A stretch of DNA of 64,000 nucleotides from Dactylellina haptotyla (lineage: Eukaryota; Ascomycota; Orbiliomycetes; Orbiliales; Orbiliaceae). The stretch lies in contig CM062381.1 of assembly GCA_031310005.1 (NCBI GenBank), positions 4,154,001-4,218,000 of the forward strand, in the 5' to 3' direction. Below, one piece after another: positions 48,701 to 59,478 of this stretch. Position 1 is the stretch's first letter. The number at the start of each line of letters is the position of its first letter. Both the position numbers and the translations under genes were made by a program. The notes beneath the pieces are model-generated. The model was not told where the DNA came from, did not search any database, and was given only the letters and a program-made list of their open reading frames with translations.

Positions 48701-51700
48701 CCCTATTTCGTCGCAGCCCGTTTCCTATCCTTATTTGCCGGATGAAGGTATTGAGGAAGAAGAAGAAGAAGAAGGAGAGGGGTACTCTTGGTCAACTCGA
48801 GACTTTGATATGGATGAAACTAAACTGCCTGGCGAGACTCTGCCCTTAGAGGGGTCGTATGAATCTAAGATACACAGGAAGGCCACTCAATCTGTTGCGT
48901 TGACGCCAAAGGTGGTCGTTAAGGAGAAGCCCGCAAAATTGGTTGCGTCTAACTCAAAGAAACCCAAGATTAAAGCCGAAGTTGCTAAAGAGCTAGACTC
49001 CGAAAGACAACCAAAAAGCGTTAGTAGGCAGCCTGTTTCCTTCCTGCCGCCGCTATTTCGACCGTCGACCTATGAGAATGCCGAGAAGGGATCAAAGTCA
49101 GCCAATCCAGCCCCCGGAAAGGGTTCTCAGAAAGTTCAGAAACTTGGCGACGATGCGGTTGATGTCAATCCCATTGACATTCCTATCTCTCGCTCCGAAC
49201 CCATACGTGATACACAGTCACGGAACAAACCACCGACAAAGCAATCTTCGAAGTTAGAATCGGTTTCGCGATCATTATCCACTGATACCCATGGTTTTGC
49301 CGACGCACCGTATCAGGCGACCCAACAATTGAAACAAGTCAAAGGCAAATCCACTAAGACTCAACAGCTATCTCCTGCCATCGTTGAAAAAGTTACCAAC
49401 GTAGCCAAAGCTAAACCGGCAGTAGTCAAAATTACGAACAAGCTAGATACGCCACTAGATGATTCGAGACGCAGGAGACAGGATTCAGAAAGAGTACAAG
49501 TTCCTCAATTCCTGATAGCGCCTTCCAGATACCCTACTGCGCCTCGCAGGCGCCTTTCCTTTGACTCAATAGATTCTATCAAACCTTCTGCAGCTAAACA
49601 TAGCAAGAAGCAGGTTCACCACTCTCCAGTGCGCCCTAGTGAGGAGCCTCGGCGGCAAAGAGCCCGATCCGTATCACCAAATCATCGGAAGTCTCTTCCA
49701 CGCGAAAACTTCGCCAATAAATTTTCAACTGACACTAAGGAAACTCATGCCGAGGTGCCAACTGCAGTAGTGGCAGCGACGGCAGCGACGGCAGCAGCGC
49801 TGATACCAAACATTACGTCATGGTTTGGCAGGAAGAATGACCCGCAACCAGTAGTTGAGCAATTGAATAGAACGGCCAGTCCCCCACGTCCGAGAAGGGC
49901 AGCAACTAAACCCGAACCCGTTCCTCGCGGGTCCACAATTCCGGCCCAAGTATCTGTTGTTCCCTCTTTCGGCGACAAGCAAACCCGCAAATCCGGAAAT
50001 AGCAAAACACACCATCCATGGCCAAACGCGTCCGAACTTCCTCAGAAACCGGTGGAAACGAAACCACTCTTCCTTGAGCAACGTTCTCGTGAGGCTCGAC
50101 TTGATACTTCTCGTAGACCTCGATCAGAGTCCCCAGTCAAGAAACACACTCGGTCTCATCCTACCGATGCTATTTTGGAACTTCCCAAGCCCAGGTCTCA
50201 AAGAAAGAAAGCCAAGGCTCGATCAATTTCCCCCAAGCCTCGCAAACACAGGATTCACATTGAGCCTGAAGATAATTTTACATCACGAGAATCAACGGAA
50301 AGGCCTATAAAATCTACACGGCGACTCTCTGAATCTTATGATATCGATCACCCCACGCTGCAATCGCCAATTTTCACTGCAGAGAGAACGCATGAGCGCG
50401 GCCGCGGTCGTAAACAAACCAGAGAACCTTCGAAAGAAGCACAGAGTCCCCAGCAGCTACTAGGGTTTTTATGGCCTACAGGCAAGGAGAAAAGCTCACA
50501 TGAACCGAAAACTGTATTTGCTCCAGCGCCAAGAAGATCATACAGTCTATCACCTCCTCTTCCCCCCCAACATCGCGAAATTTCTAGGGATATATCGGCT
50601 GAAATTCCTGCTTCTAAACCAAAGTGGACTTGGCACAAGAAAAATTTACACACCAGTAAAACTTTGGAAGAAGCAGTGAACCTACCCCCTGCAAAAGCTG
50701 AGCAGGCCACGGAGCCAGTCAACGAAGAGAAGAGAAAGCAAGATCGTCAACACGTAAAGTCGACTTCACCGATTACCGCGACACAACCGATTTCCCAGGC
50801 TGCCCCTGAATTCGAAGAACCGTTCCTGAACCATCCCCGAGAAATAAACGAACCAAATCAACCTTCCCTCGCAAGTTTCCGGGAATCCCATTCTGGATCC
50901 CCTGCAATCGTTCCACGGGAATATGTTCCATATAGCATCAAAGCTACGCAACAAACCCACGATACCTATCTGCCCAAGCCCGAAGCTCAACTGCCTAGAT
51001 ACGTTCCAGAGTTTTATAGTCAACCTCTGATAGAACTCTCTTCGCCTGAACTTGCAAAAGCTCAAACACCTACTATCATTGAGCCATCGGTACCTGCGAC
51101 TATCCCGCCACCTGTTTTTATCGAACCACCTGTTAACCAAGCGCCGTCGCTTCCATCAATTCAGCCTCAAGTTTCTGCTGAACAAAGACAATATGAAGTT
51201 GAGGTTGAGCGTGCGGCTCGATTTGAACGTGAACAAAAATCTCTTGACGTTCTAGAATCGCAAAATGAAGAAGCCGCCAGACAGGAAAGGCACCGCCTTT
51301 ATCTACTCTATCGAGAACAAGCTGAGAGATACGAGCGCGAGCAACGGGCTTTGAAGGAGATGGATGAAAAGGAAAGATATCAAAATGATATGTTTCTGTA
51401 TCAACAATATCTCGTCCAAAAGGAGCAAGATGACAGGCATGAAAGAGAAATGCAGCTCAGAGATAAGAATCGTCAGGAGGACATGGTGATTGCAATCGAG
51501 AGAAAAAAAGAAGCCGAGGTGCGGAGGCGCCAAGAATATGAGCTCGAGCGACAAAGAATAGAGGAAGAACAGAAAAGAGAATACGAGCTTGCCCAAGGGA
51601 GAGCTGCATTCCTTGAACGTGAACAGGAACGAAAGGAAGAAATCCAGCGCCTTGCCCAAGAGTTACAAAATCGAGAAGAGCAACGCTTGATTTTGCTAGA

Positions 51701-54700
51701 AGAACAACGAGTGGCTGAAGAGAAGCATCAAGCTCAAATACGTCTGCTTGCGGATGAGATCCAACAACGTGAAGTTGAGCGCGTGGCAATACTGGAGAGT
51801 AAAGAAATTGCAGAGCAACAACGCAGGGATGAAATCCAGCAGCTGGCGGCGGAGATCCACAACAGAGAACTTGACCGAGCTATTCTCACAGAGCGAAGAG
51901 AGGATAAAGAGCGTCTTAAGGAGTCAATACGCCGCGAGGAGCTCGAGCGCGAAATCATTGCGACACGAAACCGCCAGGCTTTACTCGAAAACCAACAAAA
52001 AATCGATCGCCAAGTGGAACAGGAAAGCCGTCGACGACGGCTTGCTGAGGCTGCGACCTTAGCTTCTGTCGCTGAATCAGTCATTGGATCGAATGTCAGC
52101 TCAGTTGGTAGTGAAGTCTCCAGTAAACATCGTTTCCCTGTCTTAGGGGTTGATGATTCTCCACAATACCATCGCCAGCCTTACTACGAAAGCTCGCTAC
52201 GCAATTACCCTTCCTCGGATGCTTCTTCATTCGTATCCTTCGAACCGCCGCAAATACTACGTAATCAGCACCTTATTGTCCAGAGACCGTCTTCAGAAAG
52301 TCTGCTATCAGTAGCTAGGGCTGGCCATGCGGCGCACGTTCAGAATTCTAGTCGCGAAGTCGAGCCGAGTTTAGCCTCCTGGTCGGAAGATAATACGCCG
52401 AGATTATCCCAAGATGAGTTTGACTTCGATGGTCATTCGGACATTGTTGACAACAAGCCTGGTCCCCCAGAAATATCACTAACCCCAGCCCAAAAACCGC
52501 GCGAATCGCTGCCAGAGCCGTCGGAATTTGCTGGCTTGCAAATATTTGTACCGTTCGAGCCCATTCGGCCTTCAAGCGCTGTGGATGACACGATATACGA
52601 CAAGGATGGAAATCCCGTTAGATCCATGGCAGAAAATATTTATGATAAAGATGGAAATCTTGTTCAGGATAAATTTGATTCAACTTCAACCATGCGCGAT
52701 TTCGATGACTCGTTGCCAACCGGCGTGAGTGAAATAGCGAACGAACGAGATTCGGTACATTCTACGGATCGGCCTGTCAACGTTGGCCACCAAATTCCTC
52801 TTCCATCATCGCCACAGTCGTCAATATTGCCCTATTCGGCTTCGGATGAAGCCCATCTTGTCCCACTGCGGCTCCCGTCACCAGTACAATCCATTGCTTC
52901 AAGAGCTACCATTAAGACACCAAGCCACTTGCAATCTCATGAACTTCAGCGCGCCCTGCCAGAAACACTTTTCGATCACAGCTTACCAGAAAGTCGTCCT
53001 ACCACGAGCCATACGGCCATTCTGCCCTCGGAGTTCCAATATGGGTTACCTGTTTCACGACGAGTATCTTTCACCTTCGAAGAGTTACCTGGAACTATCG
53101 CACCGGAACCCGAGGTGGTTGAGTTGTTAGATAATCCTGCAATTTTCAACCCGTCAAATGAATATTTAGTTCCGACTAGCCGGGCAGCCTCACCGCCTCT
53201 ACCATATCTTCAAGATACCGGAATTGCAATTCCTCATCTTCCTATTTCGGCCCTTAATTCGGAATACAATGGACATAAATTTGAGGCCAATTCAGAGCTG
53301 CTCTCGGTTCTTGGGGGCAGCCATATTCCCGACTCACTCACGATTGGTCTTCCTGCGAGCTCTATTGCTTCAACATTCGACAATTCTCTATCTGAATTGA
53401 GTTTCGGCCGTCATGCTCTTCCTAGCAGTGGAGCCATATCCGTTTACGAATACGACGATGAAGTACAGGTGGAGAGCCGCCCAGTATTCGATTTTGATGA
53501 TTTTGAGGACCTCCCGAGCAGCGACAAGGATGAAACCGAAGAACTTGATAATATGTTCCTACCGCCATCTGCTAGGGTTTCGAGATTGCCAGATTCCAGG
53601 GTTTCCTCTATTTATTCACTTCACGAAGCCTTCGCTACCTCACCGCAATCTCCTAAGGCTATAAACCTGCCAGGAATCCAAGATAAGGGAGATGATGAAG
53701 AAAGCATCGATATCGAACAACTAGGGCGAGGCGTCTGGGAAAGTGTTCTCTCCTTGCCTGTTTCCCGGCACGAGTCGACATATTCCACGCCACCAGCTGC
53801 CGGCCCGATCGCACTTCCGGAAGAACCTTATGAAGTTCAGCTGCCATCACCTCGTTCCGATAATATAACCGAATCCCTAGTCTTGCCTCGACACAGAGGC
53901 GGAAGCGTTTTGTCTTTGCCATTAACCGCAAGCGACTCGGCCTATGGTCCTGCAAGCCCTCCGCCTCTTCATCTCAGCCATGGTAGTATCCCGCTACCCA
54001 GAGAGACCGAGTCCTTGTATTCGGAAGCACCTTCGACAATACGCCTTGGCCACCATGCCCGCGGGGAGAGCCACACCGATTTCGTTGCCCGACTACCATC
54101 TTCCCGAGCTGCATCCGAAATTGAGCATCCCGGAACAGCCGAAGCGAATTATTCGTACAACCTTCCCTTGTTGCGCGACGCAGATACTGATTCGGAGTAT
54201 ACACTCGATGAATTCCAAACACCCCGTTTGGCAACCCCGTTTGGCATCCCAAGTTCTGGCCATGCTTCCCCCTATGCGGAATCACTTGCTCTTGCCCGCA
54301 GCTTGTTCGGCGATATCCCTGGCCTGCCGGGAAGTGATGCAAATTCCACGTTGTCTGACCATCGGTTTGACTTTGAAGACCGCAGTCTAGATTTACCACC
54401 AAGTCGGCATTCGTCTTTTACCCACCACGACGGAGTCTCGAGATCGCAATTTCAGCAAGAAACGCCTGCTTTTGAGGATTTTGATAGCCGCCCTTCTTCC
54501 TCGCATACAATCAAGGCCTCAGGCCCCTCCCAAGAAAACGATATTCACCTCCCCATCAGCAGGCAATCTTCACTTTATCTTCAGGAAGCGCAGCGCGAAG
54601 CAGAAGACTTCACGGACAAAACTATCGGCCATCACCTCCCTCAGAGCCGACCCACTACCTCTCACACGGCACTGCCTGCGATTCCCGGCCACGAGATTCG

Positions 54701-57700
54701 CGACCTCCCATTGAGTAGAGCGTCTTCTGTTTACTTGAGAGGAGAGGAGAATGAGCACCCCGACTTCTATGGAGCACAGCCCAAGGACAAGAATCTGCCA
54801 GAGAGCCGGCCCTCGACCTCCTATACAGCGCGACCTAGTGATAAATCTCAGTTGTTCCCTCAGCTGCCCACCACAAGACCGACGACCCCGACGAGGAGAG
54901 GACACTTCGAAGAAGTATACGACCAGGACGATGACGACTTGACGCCAAAACCCTCACCCACACAGATTGCACGCGATATCCTGGGTCACGATGTTCTTGA
55001 TGGCTTCATCCTCCCGATCAGCCAACAGCCGTCTATCGCCACTCTCCGGGAAGCGCCAGCGCATGAACTCACCCGAGGTTTACCGGAGAGCCGGCCGACA
55101 TCGTCGTACACACAGGCTGCAACACCGCCGCTGCTGCCGCATACGCAAGCAATTTCCGCCTCACCTATCACAGCGACCAGAGCCCTTCTTTCTCCAGACT
55201 CATCTGGTGAGTTTTACCACTGCGTGTTTCAGCTGTATGTCGCCGTATTGATTGGCTAACACCACCAGCAGATGCGTCACCATCCCTGTCCTCAGCTGGC
55301 CCAGAAAAGGCCTTGGCGTGTAAGTTGCCCAGCCCCACCATTTTCCCCCCGTCCCTATCCCATCCTTTTGGCTTAGCGGCAATCTGTGCTGTCCGTCAGC
55401 AAAAGCATTCGCGCGCACCAAGAAGCGATGGCTTTTCTAACTCGTGTCTACTCTCCCAATCGATAGTAATCCCGCGCGTGGCCTCGGAGCCCGTCAGCGA
55501 GGGTCAACCTGAGAACGGTCTACGAGTTCCAGGCACTCCTCGCGACCTTCACTCTATCACTCCGACCGAAATCGAAGAGCCTGGCGAAACCACCACCGTC
55601 TTCCCACCGCGCCGCCCAGCCTCCCGCCTGCGATCTCCGTCTCCAACCCGCGCGAGACGTTCCCTCAGAACCCCGCGACAGCAGCGACCACGGCGTAGGA
55701 GACCTTCACTTCAGGAGTACGGCCGAGAGGATCTCCAAATTGCCACATCCGACCTTGACCCGCACACTGCCGGTATTGACGTTCACTTCGACCAAGAGAC
55801 CGGAACCATTGAAGTTTCGTGGTCTGAAGACCACTTCGGGGAGGCACCCACCGTTGATATCAGCGTCTTCTACCCTGGCGATACCGACGGTTCGTTTTAT
55901 GGTAGCGACTATTCCACTCCAAGCGTCATTTCTTCTCCGGTCTTCAACAACTACACTCTCGAAAACCAACCTCAGCCGGTTGAAGCTAGCACTCGCGGAG
56001 ACGACCTCGATCTGTTCTTTTCTCCGGAACTCGGGCCTACTGACCTCCTTATCCCGCGCTCACCAAACTCCACCCTGCCAGTTAACCGCACACTGTTCCC
56101 CGAAGCTAGTTCTAGCAATCGTGGAATTGGCCTCGGCATAGAAGGACTTACACCAGAGGAACCCCAAGTCGCCCAAAAATCACAGACAGACAAGTTCAGC
56201 TCGTTGCCCAACAGACGAACTGTACTTCCAACGCTGGCTATTCCCGAACAAAACTTAGCTACCTCATCCGAAATCTCGCCCGCCAAGTCTTCCGCCGTAT
56301 CATTTTCTGGAGTAAGCTCCATTTCACCTCTCGAGGGAAATATCGAACTTCCACCGCCATCCCCCATCCAACAGCTGCCGCAATCTGTTCGTGCTTCCCC
56401 CGTATCATTCAGCCAAAAGCCAACTCCGCGTGGTACATTCACGGAAGCCGACAATCAAGCTCTTGCTTTACTCTTCTCAGCCGATTCAACCCCTACCCAG
56501 AAGACGCCTCAACCCGTTACAAAATACTCGCGGAAGAGGTCGAATCCCACAACGCCGACTCCCGGACCATCGCAAAGTCGCCCTACTCCACGCTCGCGAG
56601 GGTCTGCCAATCGTCGAAGTGCCAATACGGTCGAGGGGGCATATCCATCCCCAGAAACATCCCCTGAGCTTGCGCCCGTCCCTAAATCACCAGACACCGC
56701 AAGATCCACACCAAAGCTACGTCGTTTGTCAACCTCCGCGAGCTCCTCCCGAAGAAATTCCACAAATAAGCGATACACATCCATTGGTGCGGACCTTGAG
56801 CCTCTTCAGGAAGATACTGTCGTAATCCCCTCTGCTATCATCGAAGGTGGAAGTTCTTCAAGGACAACACCAAGACCAGGAAGCCCGAAAGCAACACCGC
56901 CAATTCTTACGATCCTGAAACGTAGAGGTACCATGGATCCACTCAGAGAGGAATTCAGATCAAGCTTAGATGGCAGTATGTCCATTAAAACTTCACCAAC
57001 TCAAGCTGTCCCGAAACCTCGCAACCAATCCATAGGGGCACGAACCCGTGCGTCATCTACCATGGGCTCCCCGAACCCAATGACAACACCCGCGTCTCCC
57101 TTCCAATATGATGTATCGGCTCCTGCAGGCGCTTCGAGGAAAGGCAAAGAAAGGGCCATGCAGTATGACAGTAGCGAAGTATTCGTGAGTACACTACGCC
57201 CTACAACCAATATTGACAATACTAATAAACATCTGATCCAGGAGGCTTATGGAGATACCGCGACCACTCCTCTTTCGCTTGAGAGACCAATGAGCGTGAA
57301 CCTTCGCAAACGCCAATCACTACAGCTTGTTGATCTAGAATCTCGGATACGCTCCTTGAATGAACAGAATTCCCAACTATCCACCGAGTTAACTCGCTTA
57401 CAACAAGAATCCGGTTCTTCTGACCAGAAAATCGAAGCTGTCCGCTATAAGCATCTTCAAGAACGTTCCGCCCTTGTTGAAGCCATTGAAATCAGATCAC
57501 TCGCTGTCAAGGAACGTGAAAGCCAAATTGAAACGCTCAAGAAAAACTTGGAGTGGTATAAGCAAGAAGATGACAACCTAACGCAACAACTTCGCCAGCT
57601 AAGAATAACAAACGAGCAACTTGCCTCCAGCGAAGCCACTCACCGACAACAATACGAGAAAAAGAGAGAACAGCTTCATACACTCTCACAGCAGCATTCG

Positions 57701-58801
57701 GATCTTCAGGAACAATACACTGCCTTGAGCTCTGGTTTGAACGACATCATCAATGAGCAAATTGCCAATGTTACGAAACTCAAAGATGGCGAAATAGAAA
57801 AGCTCAAGCAAGAACTTGCCACTGCAAAGAATAACGCCAATAAACTTCAGGTCAAACTAAACGCCATGAATCGATATATCGACGCTAAGGATGAAGTTTA
57901 CTTTGCAAGGTCTTGCGGCCATCTCTTCAACGCTGTCCAGCAATGGTGCGTCAAGTTTTCAAAGTTCTCGGACACATCTTCTTGTGTCGAGTTCGATGCC
58001 ATTGCAGATGATAGTGTCAAAGACCTTGTTGAAAGCGTAGTCCTTGATGGTAGCGATTTCAAAGCAATGCTGCGAGATCGCGTCAGGAGAAGAGAGATAT
58101 TCATGGCAATGACGATGTCATTAATCTGGGAGTTAATATTTTGCCGATATATGTTCGGACTTGAGGCCGAGGAGAGGAAGAAGCTTAAAGCGCTAGAGGA
58201 AAAATTAAATGAAGTTGGTGAGTACAAGATCGTTCCAGGAATACATATACCTAAAACATAGCTTGCTAATATACCCTCCTTTTCAGGCCCACCAGCTGCG
58301 GTTCACATGTGGCGTGCAACAACCCTCCAACTTCTGTCCCAGCGACGAGCTTTCAGAGCTGCGTTACCAGCCGCGACCGAACCTGTCGTGCAAGAAATAT
58401 ATGGCACCCTTGCCAGCCTGCTCCCACCACCTGATCACCTTCAGCAACAGGTCATCGACTCTCTTCGGACTGTAATCAATCTTGCTATTACTCTATCCAT
58501 AGACATGCGAACCCAGCGGGCCGAATACTTCATGTGGGAAGCCCCGGATAATAGCATCGGCAGGCCTGTGGATTTTGTGTCTTTGCGAATGAACAATCGA
58601 GGCAACGAAGGATTAACCAACGATCAGCTTGAGAGAATGGGTGCTATGGTTAGGGTTGTGCTTTTCCCGCTAGTTACAAAGAGAGGTGATGAGAACGGGG
58701 ACGGATACGATGTGGAAACGGTGATTGCACCAATGCAGGTTCTTGTTAGTAGGCGTCCAACAAGCGAGAGCTCTTCGAAGAGAGTAAAACTCGATCAATG
58801 A
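24744..58801 (+). CDS. lah: Giant leashin (LAH)-type Woronin-body tether / involucrin-repeat protein
   Basis: One gene of about 34 kb. Exons: 24744-28219, 28399-40646, 40717-55206, 55269-55319, 55467-58217 and 58287-58801, all in phase, giving 11,176 residues (11,157 if the 57-nt segment at 57185 is spliced out). Start MSRRPPPQDH. Order of parts: Pro-rich N-terminus; Ala/Gly hydrophobic segments; GRGQ/Pro tract (about 1370-1475); Glu/Arg/Lys/Ala helix (about 1540-2460); long Ser/Pro-rich acidic disorder; His/Arg repeat block (about 4530-4860); LPxSRxxS-type repeats (about 5250-7190); second charged helix (about 8730-9020); more LP repeats (about 9270-10070); coiled coil (about 10700-10900) and a conserved C-terminal globular region. 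Known: leashin tethers WSC-coated Woronin bodies to the cortex and septal pore in Neurospora and Aspergillus; Neurospora has two adjacent genes, Aspergillus one fused gene. Family call rests on size, architecture and repeat style, not alignment. Weakest joint: the 179-nt first intron. Confidence 0.82.
28220..28398 (+). other. First intron of the giant gene (179 nt)
   Basis: The frame from 24744 stops at 28227-28229, and a frame starting RRPPLQQNQ resumes after an in-frame stop-rich AT stretch. Donor GTATTT at 28220 and acceptor GCGTAG ending at 28398 join the two in phase (Ser-Pro-Asp-Pro-Arg-Arg). The intron is longer than its neighbours (63-148 nt), so a different donor, such as CAG/GTCATC at about 28192, or an extra small exon cannot be excluded. 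Confidence 0.55.
28960..29345 (+). repeat. GRGQ/Pro-rich low-complexity tract in LAH
   Basis: Encodes repeated GRGQP-PPP units (at least six GRGQ motifs) within Gly/Pro-rich sequence, at about residues 1370-1475. Such Arg-Gly/Pro tracts are disordered and are often sticky or condensate-forming; that role is inferred here. Confidence 0.8.
29540..32310 (+). repeat. Long Glu/Arg/Lys/Ala helical repeat region of LAH
   Basis: About 920 residues dominated by E, R, K, Q and A with imperfect units such as EEQARLAAEAERRR and RQAEIERQRQAEIEERRLAE. The i/i+4 alternation of acidic and basic residues suits an extended single alpha-helix or coiled coil; if fully helical it would be roughly 0.14 micrometre long. 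Two Ala-rich breaks occur, at about 30.19 and 30.84 kb. The skewed codons also open long antisense frames that are not genes. Confidence 0.9.
38520..39500 (+). repeat. His/Arg-rich repeat block of LAH
   Basis: Begins with RHS/SRHSHKD motifs and an EHKEHREHKEHREHKEHREH run (about 38740-38850). Four related units of the form DDTASVYSxxSSKHRHRD follow at about 38860-39150, then SSHHHRRHHSRSSRH. The sequence is highly basic and His-rich, and alternates with short acidic TASVYS cassettes. Possible roles are metal, RNA or membrane-lipid contact; none is shown. Confidence 0.85.
40740..46560 (+). repeat. LPxSRxxS-type involucrin repeats, first block
   Basis: About 1,940 residues carrying very many degenerate copies of a 7-12 residue motif: LP, any residue, S, then R/H/L/Q, two residues and S/T/P, seen for instance as LPASRP, LPRSRPSS, LPTSRPAS and LPHSRHSS. 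The copies are separated by acidic linkers of 15-50 residues. This is the repeat style that led annotators to name such fungal proteins 'involucrin repeat'. Confidence 0.85.
51180..52060 (+). repeat. Second charged helical region of LAH
   Basis: About 290 residues of E/R/Q/K-rich helix (for example RREDKERLKESIRREELERE). It has less alanine than the 29.5-32.3 kb region and contains Tyr/Leu heptad positions, so a true coiled coil is more likely here. Confidence 0.85.
52790..55200 (+). repeat. LPxSRxxS-type involucrin repeats, second block
   Basis: The same motif as the 40.7-46.6 kb block but more regular, with LPESRPTTSHTA-like units recurring at about 52980, 54640 and 54790 and near-copies LPSSRAAS and LPISRQSS between them. 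It ends at the donor of the 14.5-kb exon. Confidence 0.85.
57185..57241 (+). other. 57-nt stop-free intron or exitron in LAH
   Basis: GTGAGT at its start, ATACTAATAA branch-like sequence and CTGATCCAG at its end, in phase 0 and exactly 19 codons with no stop. It interrupts DSSEVF and EAYGDTATTP. It is either a normal short intron hidden in the open frame or an alternatively retained segment. Confidence 0.7.
57290..57890 (+). repeat. C-terminal coiled coil of LAH
   Basis: Classical heptads (LESRIRSLNEQNSQLSTELT and following, to about LKQELATAKNNANKLQVKLN) across about 200 residues, directly before the folded C-terminal domain (YFARSCGHLFNAVQQWCVKF onward), which has normal globular composition. 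Confidence 0.88.
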
Positions 58802-59478
58802 GGATGACCTTTATGACACTCGTGTTTTGAGGCGGCATTTCTACTTTAGCGTTTTTCGTTTTGTTTTTTTTGTCATTTCAATTTTTTTATGCTTTTGTAT
58901 AGTCTATTTAGCGTGTAAGAGACATGTTCTCCATGAATAATTCACTTTCTTCGTCTCATTAGCCATTTGGTTTGGATTTTTGTAAACCAGATTCGATGGG
59001 AATATATCCACACAAATGAATATCCATTTAGCACAGCAGACAAATCTCCAAGTCTTGGAGTTCTCGAATCATATTCTATACTAACCACTCTATTTGATTT
59101 GCAAATTTGTCGACCATATCGTATTTGAGCGTCTGGGTAGTTGGAGGTAAGTGACGTCACACAGCTTCCACAACCGGGCGACGTCACACAACGCGGCCGA
59201 ATTGGCATGGCCAAAAAACTCGACGTTTGACGTTTGTTGCCACGAGTATGCCAGCGCCGAAGCCAGCGCGCAAATGCGACGCTTTGCGCCCAGGATCGCT
59301 GCCTCTAAATCTTAAGCTTGCCCTTCTTGTCGCCCTCTGGCCCAAAGAGGTTTAAATTCGCTCTCAACTCCTCCCATTTGGTAATAATAGTTAACCTACA
59401 CCCAAAGTTGCGACTTTGCAAACAGCTATCACCACTGGCATCCTACGTTACGTATACCTTTATAATTTAGCGCTCGAC
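58802..59478. other. Intergenic region, giant gene / hydroxylase-like gene
   Basis: AT-rich 3' flank of the giant gene to about 59100, then GC-richer DNA with paired GACGTCACACA sites and the promoter of the downstream gene. No further coding frame is visible. Confidence 0.5.
59152..59190 (+). promoter_or_regulatory. Paired CRE-like (bZIP) sites
   Basis: An 11-bp direct repeat GACGTCACACA at 59153-59163 and 59180-59190, 27 bp apart (about 2.6 helical turns). The first is part of a perfect TGACGTCA octamer. They lie about 290-330 bp upstream of the ATG at 59479. bZIP regulators of the ATF/CREB type bind this core; regulation of the hydroxylase-like gene is inferred from position. Confidence 0.5.
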
